Position numbers and translations under genes: made by a program. From positions 186,001 to 250,000 of the forward strand of contig NZ_JANYGH010000055.1 of the NCBI RefSeq assembly GCF_025362475.1: a stretch of DNA of 64,000 nucleotides. Direction: 5' to 3'. Source of the stretch: Mucilaginibacter sp. GTDB lineage: Bacteria; Bacteroidota; Bacteroidia; Sphingobacteriales; Sphingobacteriaceae. Below, one piece after another: positions 41,677 to 50,430 of this stretch. Numbering within the stretch: the first letter of the stretch is position 1; each line of letters begins with the position of its first letter. A model generated the notes under the pieces. It did not search any database. It saw only the letters and a program-made list of their open reading frames with translations, and was not told the DNA's origin.

Positions 41677-42825
41677 TTAGGTACGGTCTGCTGCAACGGT
41701 ATCTTCACTGTACACAGCGAAATCCGTATAGTATTGTTCATCACCACCCCAAAATGCCTCGCGATGGTAATCATGCAGCGGCAGATTTTCTCTTAACCTT
41801 TCCGGAAGATCCGGATTAGAGGTGAAAAGACGACCGAAGGCAACCAGGTCGGCATCGCCTTTCTGCAGTATGTCTTCCGCATCATTACGGTCAAACCCGC
41901 CCGCGGCGATAATAGGGCCCTTAAACAGCGGCCGCAAAAAAGAGGAAGCAACAGGCGCACGGCCTTCGTCAAGTGTTTCCGTTCCCATTACGCGCGGCTC
42001 AATTACATGCAGGTAAGCTAAACCGTATTTATTTAGCTGTTGAGCATAATAGCCAAATGTAGCTTCCGGATCCGAATCAGATATTGTCCCCCATTTGCCA
42101 CTCGGAGATATCCTGACGCCTACCCGGTCGGCCCCCCAAACAGATACCAATGCATCTACCAGCTCCAACGGAAACTTCACCCTGTTTTCTATAGCACCTC
42201 CGTAGGCGTCGGTTCTTTTGTTAGTGCCATCCTGCAAAAAAGTATCGGCCAGGTAACCATTAGCATTATGGAGTTCAACACCGTCAAAACCGGCAGCGAG
42301 CCCGCGTATTGCTGCCTGCCGGTATTGTTCAACAAGTGAAGGAATCTCGTTGATATCAAGAGCCCGGTGCGGCGAAACCGGAACCCAGCCGTTCGCTGTA
42401 AATGACAGACCTTCAAAAGGCACAACAGATGGTGCTACAGGTGTTTTACCATTGCTCAAATCAACATGTGATTGCCTGCCGTCGTGAGATATCTGCATAA
42501 ATATATAAGCGCCTTTTGCATGAACTGCATCAACCAATTTTTTCCAACCTGCAATATGATGATCTTCATAAATGCCAGGCGCACCAATGTACCCCCTGCT
42601 TTCTATCGATGGGTGAACAGATTCCGTAATCATAAAGCCGCCATCTGAAGCCCGCTGTGTGTAATATTGGATCATCATATCACTTACACTATCATCCGGG
42701 TTAGCGCGCAAGCGCGTAAGAGGTGGGTGAACAACCCGGTGTGTTAAATTCATTCTCCCCAGTTTAATTGGAGAAAAAAGTTTTAAATTATCTTGTAAAC
42801 CCGAAGGTTTTTGTTTGTGTTCCAT
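41677..42825 (-). CDS. Old Yellow Enzyme-type alkene reductase, second copy
   Basis: 382 residues from Met35 of the open frame (MEHKQKPSGLQDNLKLFSPIKLG, ATG at 42823-42825). Family marks: MNLTHRVVHPPLTRLRANPDD, VELHNANGYLADTFLQDGTNKRTDAYGGAIENR with the His/Asn pair, ADLVAFGRLFTSNPDL. The flavin-contact stretch reads HPPLTR where most have MAPLTR. The same frame continues upstream to 42927 as MQVNNHTDTAVNSASLFT, which resembles the first 18 residues of the other Old Yellow Enzyme; I take that as a leader remnant rather than part of the protein, though a fusion start at 42927 is possible. Confidence 0.92.
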   Translation of the reverse strand: MEHKQKPSGLQDNLKLFSPIKLGRMNLTHRVVHPPLTRLRANPDDSVSDMMIQYYTQRASDGGFMITESVHPSIESRGYIGAPGIYEDHHIAGWKKLVDAVHAKGAYIFMQISHDGRQSHVDLSNGKTPVAPSVVPFEGLSFTANGWVPVSPHRALDINEIPSLVEQYRQAAIRGLAAGFDGVELHNANGYLADTFLQDGTNKRTDAYGGAIENRVKFPLELVDALVSVWGADRVGVRISPSGKWGTISDSDPEATFGYYAQQLNKYGLAYLHVIEPRVMGTETLDEGRAPVASSFLRPLFKGPIIAAGGFDRNDAEDILQKGDADLVAFGRLFTSNPDLPERLRENLPLHDYHREAFWGGDEQYYTDFAVYSEDTVAADRT

Positions 42826-42861
42826 TATTTTAATTTTTTTTAGTGAGGATAGCACATCGTT

Positions 42862-42927
42862 GATTGAACAAGCGGTAAACAGACTCGCGCTATTTACTGC
42901 CGTATCAGTATGGTTATTTACTTGCAT
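42862..42927 (-). pseudogene. 5' stub of a third Old Yellow Enzyme gene
   Basis: MQVNNHTDTAVNSASLFT aligns with MQTNNNTETAVNSTDLFT of the gene at 38766-39911, and DNA similarity runs a few codons further (to TTGTTCAAT) before breaking off. It sits behind the second copy of the control element. So the second enzyme's present promoter was inherited from a deleted paralogue. Confidence 0.65.
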
Positions 42928-42947
42928 TTTTTAATAAATAACTTACC

Positions 42948-43019
42948 AAAGTTCAGGTTTAACAAGGCACACAAAAAGATACAGTTGATATCAAAAAAAG
43001 AATATCAGTTGGGTATTTA
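42948..43019. promoter_or_regulatory. MocR/Old Yellow Enzyme control element, copy 2
   Basis: Near-copy of 39981-40052. Half-sites ATACAGTTG (42979-42987) and TATCAGTTG (43003-43011) keep the 24-base spacing. It should put the second Old Yellow Enzyme under the MocR regulator encoded 1.4 kb away. Confidence 0.6.
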
Positions 43020-43093
43020 CCTTTGTTTTTTAAATCCGTACCCATCCCAGCATTTTACTTGAATTGCTATTTACCATAGCGCCTCCAACTCAC

Positions 43094-43320
43094 CTACTGT
43101 GTGCACACATCTTTTGCTTTTGACACATAATTAAAAAACGTTGTCATTTCGAACGAACCAGTGAGGGATTGCGCGCCGGACGTGAGGAGAAATCTTGTAA
43201 AAGCGGACATTCGGGCATGCAAGACGTCGAAGATTTCTCCTCGCACCTCCCGCTTTCCCCTGCGCATGCTCGTTCGAAATGACATTTTTCTTTATTAAAA
43301 AAGATGTGTACACACAGTAG
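43094..43320. mobile_element. MITE/REP-like inverted repeat element
   Basis: Terminal arms CTACTGTGTGCACACATCTT (43094-43113) and AAGATGTGTACACACAGTAG (43301-43320) match with one mismatch. Inside are GTCATTTCGAACGA (43143-43156) against TCGTTCGAAATGAC (43269-43282), and GAGGAGAAATCT against AGATTTCTCCTC. The whole 227 bases could fold into one long hairpin. GTCATTTCGAACGA-AGAAATCT is a widespread interspersed repeat in Bacteroidota. No coding capacity; no clear target-site duplication. Confidence 0.75.
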
Positions 43321-43463
43321 CTAACTCCCGGGGAAGGAATTACATGCAAAACAGGTGGCGCAGTTATTACAAACAACTAATTAGTAACCGTGTACATTAA
43401 ACATCAATTTATTTGCGATATGAAGTATATTTACCATAAATGGAATTAACGGGTAAATTTTAT

Positions 43464-45986
43464 ATGAAAAGGAAATCCGTACTTAACTCCCTAACCAGTT
43501 TGATATGGATGATTTTATCATTTTCATCATTCTTTACCTACGCGCAATCCGCCCTATCTCAGGCAGGCTACAGTAAAACGCTATTACAGGTAAGCTCCGG
43601 GTTTTACACGGTAGAAAAAAACGCGACAGTTGATTTAGATAGCAGTTTATTTATAACCAGCAGGTGGCATAAATTGAGCCGCGTGCCCGTTATAACCGAA
43701 GGAATAGATGGTAACTATACTGCTGAAAATTGCCGTTGGATGGATAAAAACAACAGCGATAGTGTTAGAAAAAAATTACCATTATTAACTGGGGCCAATC
43801 ATGCGCGGTTATCATTATTAATTGGGGCTTATTATGCCTTCCATCCGGCTTTTCAAACAAAATATATTGACAGCGGCATCTTTTACTTAACACAGGCTAA
43901 AAAAGAATGCGATCAATTGCATCTTACTAATTGGTCATTACAATGCGCCTGCCTGTTGGGGAAGTGTTATTTTAAGCGGAATAATATATTCACCGGTACA
44001 AAATGGTTCAAAACAGTAACAGATAATGCAGGGCAAAACCCAGATACAAAAATCATTGCAAAAGCCTGGAACTATGCCGGGATGTATTGTCCGTTTCTGG
44101 CAAACACCACAACTTTTAGATTAGATTGCCTTCATAAAGCGTTAACCGGTTTCGAAAGCTTAAAGGATACCAGCAACCAGATCAACACGCTCATGAATAT
44201 CGCCTACATGAGTGTTGCCAATCAGGACCTTAAAAGCTCAGAAAATGCAGCTTCGAGGTCACTTTTTTTACAAAAGGCAAGTCATTTTAAATACAACCAA
44301 TTTACGATTGATTTGCTGGCGTATCTCGCGGAAATAAAATCGGACTATCCAAAAGAGTTAGAGCTTGCCTTTAATGCTGTGAAAAACATCGCCGCGAACA
44401 AGGACAGTCTGGCACTCGGTCATTTTTACGGAAGGATAGCTTCGTCCTATGATTACCTCCAGGATCCCAGCGAAAGCATTTTATGGAAACGAAAATCATT
44501 GGCAGCATTTGAACAACATAGCGGGGATTCGGAAATTTACTCCTGCTTAAGGGACATCGCGCTTTCCACAAAAAACGTCTCCGAAAGCCGTCAAATTATG
44601 AAGTTAACAGAGAATGCACTGCGGGAATCTCCCCCAAATAACGCCACCGATAATCAATTTGTTTATATGACTTTGGCGCATTGTTACGAAAATATGAATG
44701 AATTGGAAAAGGCGAAGAAATATTATGTTGATGCTGAAAATATTGAAAAAAAGACACCGCTACTTAATGGCGGCATGGCGAACTTTAGATTGGCACATTC
44801 GCTGGGTAACTTCTACCTGAAAACAAAAAATTACAAATTAAGTAAAACCTATTTTTCTAAACTCCTTACTGATCCTTACAAGCGGATCACCCCTAAAGAA
44901 ATTATCATGAATGTTTACTTTAAACTTCATATTATAGATTCGGTTATGGGGAATTACCAATCTTCACTTGCATACTTCAATAAATACTCGTTGCTAAATG
45001 ATACCATATTCTCAAAAAACCAAAGTAAGCAAATTGCAATTTTGGATATCACATATAAAACCCAGCAAAGAGAAAAGGATCTTCAATTGCTGCGGGCTCA
45101 AAATCAGTTGAATTTGCAAAGAGAAAATACAACCCGGAAATTTTCTATCGCGGGTTTTATCGCGTTGCTATTTGTAATTATCATGATTTACAACCGCTAT
45201 TATTATAATAAGAAAAGCAATGATAAGCTACAGGCACAGAAAGAGGAAATTGATCAGCAAAACCATGAGTTACAGGTAATGAATCAGAATCAGAAAATGC
45301 TGCTGACAGAAAAAGAATGGTTGTTGCGCGAGATACATCACCGGGTAAAAAACAATCTCCAAACCACCATGAGCCTGCTAAAAATGCAATCAGCCTATAT
45401 AAATAACGAATCGGCACTGGAGGCTATGCGGAATAGCCAGCGACGTATGTACGCCATGTCATTAATCCACCAAAAATTGTATCAATCTGATGAAATGACC
45501 CACATAAATATTAAGGACTATATTTATGAGCTTGTATATTATTTAAAAGACAGCTATAGCAGTAAAATTAAAGGAAGCTATAGCGATCGTAATAAAATTA
45601 CTTATGAACTAAATGTAGCAACTGTTGATCTTGACATTGTGCAGGCAATTCCCCTGGGTCTCATCATTAATGAAGCTGTAACAAATGCCATTAAATATGC
45701 TTTCCCTAACGAGATGAATGGTGTAATTACTATTCTATTAAAGCAAATCCCTGATGATCATTTCCTGTTAAGTATAAGCGACAATGGTGTGGGTTTACCT
45801 GCTAACTTCGATTTAAATTCCACAAACTCTTTAGGTATGAACCTGATGAGGGGCTTGTGTGATCAGTTGCAGGGTGAATTTAGTTTAGAGCGATATTTTG
45901 GGACAGGGCTAAAGTTTACTTTTAAACGCGTTGATAAAATCATACGGGAAGATCAGCTTTCGTATAATAAAACTGAGATATCCTGA
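43464..45986 (+). CDS. TPR-sensor histidine kinase, HisKA_2 type, orphan
   Basis: 840 residues from the ATG at 43464, which gives the signal peptide MKRKSVLNSLTSLIWMILSF...YAQS; an ATG at 43440 is the alternative. The periplasmic TPR-like sensor (about 100-520) is larger than in the two other kinases. Membrane segment near 562-582 (GFIALLFVIIMIY), HisKA_2 with LLREIHHRVKNNLQTTMSLL, HATPase with LIINEAVTNAIKYAFP, ISDNGVGLP and NSLGMNLMRGLCDQL. The HisKA_2 and ATPase parts are closest to the kinase at 24940. No receiver gene is adjacent, so it may cross-signal to the REC-AAA+ regulator. Confidence 0.9.
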   Translation: MKRKSVLNSLTSLIWMILSFSSFFTYAQSALSQAGYSKTLLQVSSGFYTVEKNATVDLDSSLFITSRWHKLSRVPVITEGIDGNYTAENCRWMDKNNSDSVRKKLPLLTGANHARLSLLIGAYYAFHPAFQTKYIDSGIFYLTQAKKECDQLHLTNWSLQCACLLGKCYFKRNNIFTGTKWFKTVTDNAGQNPDTKIIAKAWNYAGMYCPFLANTTTFRLDCLHKALTGFESLKDTSNQINTLMNIAYMSVANQDLKSSENAASRSLFLQKASHFKYNQFTIDLLAYLAEIKSDYPKELELAFNAVKNIAANKDSLALGHFYGRIASSYDYLQDPSESILWKRKSLAAFEQHSGDSEIYSCLRDIALSTKNVSESRQIMKLTENALRESPPNNATDNQFVYMTLAHCYENMNELEKAKKYYVDAENIEKKTPLLNGGMANFRLAHSLGNFYLKTKNYKLSKTYFSKLLTDPYKRITPKEIIMNVYFKLHIIDSVMGNYQSSLAYFNKYSLLNDTIFSKNQSKQIAILDITYKTQQREKDLQLLRAQNQLNLQRENTTRKFSIAGFIALLFVIIMIYNRYYYNKKSNDKLQAQKEEIDQQNHELQVMNQNQKMLLTEKEWLLREIHHRVKNNLQTTMSLLKMQSAYINNESALEAMRNSQRRMYAMSLIHQKLYQSDEMTHINIKDYIYELVYYLKDSYSSKIKGSYSDRNKITYELNVATVDLDIVQAIPLGLIINEAVTNAIKYAFPNEMNGVITILLKQIPDDHFLLSISDNGVGLPANFDLNSTNSLGMNLMRGLCDQLQGEFSLERYFGTGLKFTFKRVDKIIREDQLSYNKTEIS

Positions 45987-46125
45987 TACAAACCGATCTT
46001 AATTCCTGTTATGTTTTGGGTCTTGATCCATCACCCGTCATGCATCTATATAGATCTGCCCCGGGCCGTTGCACCTGGGGGTTGCCTTAAGCTGCATCTG
46101 CACGTTGGGCGACATTAGAACGTTA

Positions 46126-46482
46126 TCAGTCACGTGATGGCATATCTACAAAGCTTGATGCAGCATAATTTCTTGATGCCAATAGAATGATAAAAATAAT
46201 TATCATTGCTACCATTAGCCACACAAATTTTCTCCCCGCGGAATCTTCCAGGATTTTAGTAAAAATACTTTCTTCAGGTTTGTTTTTAATTTTAAACGCC
46301 TTGTCTGCATTTTCTATATCTATCTCAGGAACTCCTCTCTTTAAAAGGATGTATTTGATTATGATAAGGGAATGAGTATTATACCATTCTTGCGAATGTT
46401 TAAGTATTTGAAGTAGGTTAAACGTAGACTCTGCCTCAAATTTACATTGTACATTATCAATATGCTTTAATTCGTCGTGCAT
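46126..46482 (-). CDS. Hypothetical protein with C-terminal membrane anchor
   Basis: 118 residues. A soluble helical N-terminus (MHDELKHIDNVQCKFEAEST, ILLKRGVPEIDIENADKAFK) is followed by one membrane helix KFVWLMVAMIIIFIILLAS and a short tail. Codon use and the sensible layout suggest a real gene. No family recognised. It is convergent with the orphan kinase. Confidence 0.6.
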   Translation of the reverse strand: MHDELKHIDNVQCKFEAESTFNLLQILKHSQEWYNTHSLIIIKYILLKRGVPEIDIENADKAFKIKNKPEESIFTKILEDSAGRKFVWLMVAMIIIFIILLASRNYAASSFVDMPSRD

Positions 46483-46964
46483 AGCTTCATTAATTTAGCC
46501 ATTAGCTCCTATTTGGCGGTAATACAAAATAAGCGTGGAGCCTCATCACCACAACCAACCAAAAGTGCACAGTACGAAAGAAATAACCCCACCACACATT
46601 GGTATGCGAATAAGTTCTCCGTAATGTGTTCAGGTTGTTCAAATTTTCAACGTAGGTGATCTTAAACGAGTTCGCTAGTAAAACACTAATATAAATAACA
46701 ATTATTTATATTAAATAAGAAATTTATTATTTATGAAATATGCAGTTAGATAAGTAACGATGGTGAAATCCGGATACTTTATATCGAAATCAGAAAAGCT
46801 CCTTTTTATATTAACCCGACCTGGCTGAAGCTACCGTTTACACGCCGGTGACGTAGGGCGTACAAAACGGTAACAATATTGTTTCTTTGCGAAAATGACC
46901 CTCTTTTAACCTTATTCCCAATAAACATTATGCATCTTGCGTTGCAATAAATATCAATTTCATA
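46483..46964. other. 482-bp gene-free region
   Basis: No supported gene. It holds the start regions of the small membrane protein (minus) and of the M1 peptidase (plus). ACCGTTTACACGCC (46833-46846) and GGCGTACAAAACGGT (46858-46872) form a strong inverted repeat with a two-base bulge, about 95 bases before the peptidase ATG: an operator or an attenuator hairpin. Confidence 0.5.
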
Positions 46965-49453
46965 ATGAAACAACAGTACTTACGCTTTCTCCTGCCCCTG
47001 CTTTTATCAGTCATTTTTTCAACCGCTTCGGCACAACACCAAAGTGTCCCCAGGGACGGCGGGGGGTATCGTGAAACACCTGAAAAAATAAATGATCTTA
47101 TAGATACCCGGCTCGATGTAAAGTTTGATTACCAGAAGTCATACCTGTACGGTAAAGAATGGGTGACCTTAAAGCCTCATTTTTATGCGACAGATTCACT
47201 GAGGCTTGATGCCAAAGGAATGGATATTCATCAGATTGCCATCGTCAAAGACGGTAAGCTGCAACCACTTCAATACAACTATTCAGATAGCCTTTACCTT
47301 GACATTAAGCTTGATAGAAAATATAAGGGTGGTGAGCAATTTGTAGTGTTTATAGATTATACCTCAAAGCCAAACCTGTTGCATGATAAACCAGGCCACA
47401 AATTAGATGGCAAAGGTTTATACTTTGTAAACCCCAAAGGGACAGAAGTTGATAAGCCTATCCAGATCTGGACACAGGGCGAGGCGGTAAGTTCGTCGTG
47501 CTGGTTCCCTACCATTGATAACCCAGGGCAAAAGACCACGCAGCAACTAAGCATGACGGTACCGGCAAAATACACTACCCTATCCAATGGCTTGCTGATC
47601 AGCCAGAAATCGAATACTGACGGTACCCGTACGGATACCTGGAAGCAAAAACTGCCACATTCGCCATATCTTTTCATGATGGCCATCGGCGATTTTAAGG
47701 TATATAAGGATAAATGGCGGAATAAGGAGGTTAATTATTATCTGGAGCCTAAATATTTCCCCTATGCAAAGGCGGTATTTGGCCAAACGCCAGAGATGAT
47801 GGAGTTTTTTTCAAAAGCCTTGGGCGTCGACTTTCCCTGGGAGAAGTATTCGCAGGTAGTTGTTAGGGATTACCCTCTTGGTGCTATGGAAAACTCTTCG
47901 GCTACCCTACTGGGCGATTATGTACAGAAGAGTCCATGGGAATTGGTAGACGATCCGAACGGCACGGGTGGAACTACTATAGCGCATGAGCTTTTTCACC
48001 AATGGTTTGGCGGCCTGGCAACTTGCGAAAGCTGGAGTAACGAAACGCTGAATGAATCATTCGCTGTATTTGGTGAAAAATACTGGAACGAAAAAAATAT
48101 GGCAAGGACGATGGCGACGCCAAACGTTATGACGAGTTACTGGCCTACCTGAATAATAAGACCGCCGCTAATCAAAACCTGGTTCCCTTTTATTATACGG
48201 AAAGCGAAGGCATCAACGGCTCCAATATTTATGACAAGGGCGGCCTGATCCTAAATATGTTGCGCAATTACCTCGGCGACGAAGCCTTCTTTAAGGCCTT
48301 AGGTGTTTATCTTAAAGCCCGTTCGTTTAAAAGTGCCGAAGTACAGGACCTGCGCCTGGCCTTCGAAGAAGTATCTGGCAGGGACCTTAACTGGTACTTC
48401 AACCAATGGTATTATGGTGCCGGCCACCCCATCCTGGACATTACCTATAACTGGGACGAAGCCACTAAAACAGAAAAGGTTTTTGTCGCTCAAAATCAGC
48501 AAGGCCAAATTTTTCAATTGCCTATTGCAGTTGACGTTTACGTTGGTGGGAAAACTGAGCGGCACCAGGTTTGGTTAAGTCATGTAAAGGATACACTTAG
48601 CTTCAAGACGGCCGCCCGCCCCGACCTGATAAATGTTGACGCCGAAAAGATATTGCTAACAAACAAGACAGATCATAAAACCCTGGCCGAACTGGCATTT
48701 CAATATCAGCATGCCCCGCTTTATATGGATCGCCTGGAGGCTTTTGTGGCAGCCGCAGACCAGCAATCAACGGCAGAAGGTAAATATATATTGACGGCAG
48801 CCTTAAAAGACAAATACCACGGTTTACGTATTAAGGCTATAAGAGCCATTAAAGTAGATAACCAGGCGTTCGTGACAGCTGTATTACCTATAATGGCCGA
48901 TCTGGCTAAAAACGACCCGAACTACCCGGTACGTGCAGCGGCGTTAAAACTGCTGGGCAAAATAAACTCGCTGGTTTACAAAAATCTTTATGTAGCATCT
49001 TTATCAAGCCCATCGTACGGTGTACGCGGCGCAGCTTTAACCGCCCTTAATTCCATCGCACCTGATCAGGCCTTTAAAACAGCTAAGGAATTACAGCCAC
49101 AGGCAGAGGGACCTTTTGCGCAGGCAATCGTGGCTGTTTATGCCACCAACGGAGCAGATCCCGAATGGCCTTATGTAATAGCGGCATTTAAAAGAGCTTC
49201 TGTGCAGGTAAAAGTTGATAATGCTATTCAGTCGTTACCTCAAATTATTGGCAGGATGGCTAACCGTGCCTACGTAACCGAAGGTATCAACAGTATCCGC
49301 GACCTGGCCATCGCTTACAAAAAATACGGCATCGCATCAAGACTGATCGCTTCATTGGAGGAAATCAGCAAGCAGCGTAAGAAAAGCAATGACGATGACT
49401 CTGCAAAAATAGCCAATGAAGCCATTAAACAAATAAACGACGCTAAAGCATAA
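46965..49453 (+). pseudogene. M1-family aminopeptidase, interrupted by a frameshift at an A7 tract
   Basis: The gene reads as two frames. Up to 48152 it has a signal peptide (to SASAQ), the substrate motif PLGAMENSSATLLGDYVQ (near 306) and the zinc site TTIAHELFHQWFGGLATCESWSNETLNESFA with His341/His345 and the distal Glu. After the A7 run at 48091-48097 the homologous frame is -1 (KYGKDDGDAKRYDELLAYLN) and continues with GSNIYDKGGLILNMLRNYLG to the HEAT-like end at 49453. Together about 830 residues, the normal size of an exported M1 zinc aminopeptidase. A AAA AAT is also a shifty heptamer, so recoding, transcript slippage or a sequencing error are alternatives to real loss. Confidence 0.85.
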
Positions 49454-49463
49454 ACATTGATCA

Positions 49464-49497
49464 GAGACCAGCACCCGGTTCGGGATGCTGGCTCTTT
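49464..49497 (+). terminator. Terminator after the M1 peptidase
   Basis: GAG-A-CCAGCACCCG (49464-49477) pairs with CGGG-A-TGCTGGCTC (49481-49494) around GTT; TTT follows. Confidence 0.75.
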
Positions 49498-49570
49498 CCT
49501 TCACGGATCATGTATAATCAGCCTCCCGGCTTCCAATATAATCGGGTGATGGACCAATTGCATCCGGGTT

Positions 49571-49685
49571 TTATCCGGCCTTTCTTTTCAGTATCTCATT
49601 CAACCTTTTAGAACTGAGGCCTAACTTACAGGCGATATATACTATCTCCGGTATGAATGGTTGATGTTTATCTTCAAAGCGCTCG
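49571..49685 (-). pseudogene. AraC-type HTH remnant
   Basis: Minus frame HFERFEDKHQPFIPEIVYIA then CKLGLSSKRLNEILKRKAG and TAA at 49571-49573. LGLSSKRLNEILK-x-K-x-G is the first helix-turn-helix of an AraC-family DNA-binding domain; the second HTH and the sensor domain are absent. The remaining bases of 49498-49791 show nothing else. Confidence 0.5.
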
Positions 49686-49791
49686 AAATGTCATCAATGA
49701 ACGTAAGTAAATTTTGCTAAATACTTGGAATGGCGGGTAATGTTATTTAACTTTGAATAACAAAGTACTTTTAATTATTAAACACGAGATT

Positions 49792-50139
49792 ATGAAGACC
49801 TCCAGAATAAAATTCGTTATGCTCTTCCTTGTTTTAGCATTTGCTTTTCAATTTATCACTACCTCCATTCTGGGACTGGAGACCCGGCTTTTTCCTGCCG
49901 GCAATAGCACGTCCTTCCTGGGGATGGGATCGGCAACAGGCTGGAAAAGCATCGTATCCATGATCTTATTACCTGTCAAACTGATACTGATCGGGCCGCT
50001 GATACCATTTATTGATTTTTTGCGGCAAGAACCGGATACGCCGCCGCCATTTTTCCTAATCGGTTTTGCTGTCTACTGGACAATCCTTGGCCTGATCATT
50101 TATTACCTCGCGGGTAAATTCAAAGCGCGTAAACAATAA
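49792..50139 (+). CDS. Membrane protein, unknown
   Basis: 115 residues from the ATG at 49792 (the frame opens at a TTG 39 bases earlier). Three hydrophobic stretches: IKFVMLFLVLAFAFQFIT (about 5-25), IVSMILLPVKLILIGPLIPFI (about 53-75) and FFLIGFAVYWTILGLIIYYLA (about 86-108). No family recognised. It is alone on its strand; the 281 bases after it hold only an inverted repeat GATCATC/GATGATC (50328-50334, 50361-50367). Confidence 0.65.
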   Translation: MKTSRIKFVMLFLVLAFAFQFITTSILGLETRLFPAGNSTSFLGMGSATGWKSIVSMILLPVKLILIGPLIPFIDFLRQEPDTPPPFFLIGFAVYWTILGLIIYYLAGKFKARKQ

Positions 50140-50415
50140 TAAACCTGCAATGATGAACAGACTTGAAGCGATATACTATGAAGCAAAAGCGGACAAGTAT
50201 TTTATTCGGTTTTGAAATTTATAACGTCCTCTATATCAATATAAAAGTTAAAGTTTTTGCCGTTCGCAGCTACGTTGAAAGAAGCTCATTGATGAGAAAA
50301 ATATTTTAGCAAGTGCATAATCAATAAGATCATCCGGCCCGGTTTTTATAAACTTAGCCAGATGATCATTATTAGATAACAGGTACTATTACTTGCTTAA
50401 TTTTTTAATAAAGAC

Positions 50416-50430
50416 CGACCTTAATGGTCG
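50416..50430 (-). terminator. Weak terminator at the end of the SusC/D operon
   Basis: CGACC (50416-50420) and GGTCG (50426-50430) form a small hairpin whose loop includes the last gene's stop codon. On the minus strand TCTTTATTAAAAAATT follows. Confidence 0.4.

Noticed and set aside
43094..43320. CRISPR-like or insertion-sequence interpretation of the repeat-rich stretch
   Set aside because: There are only two facing arms, no regularly spaced direct repeats, and no transposase frame.
50156..50216. Short plus frame starting MMNRLEAIYYEAKADKYF
   Set aside because: Twenty codons, no family, no conserved neighbours; too short to support.
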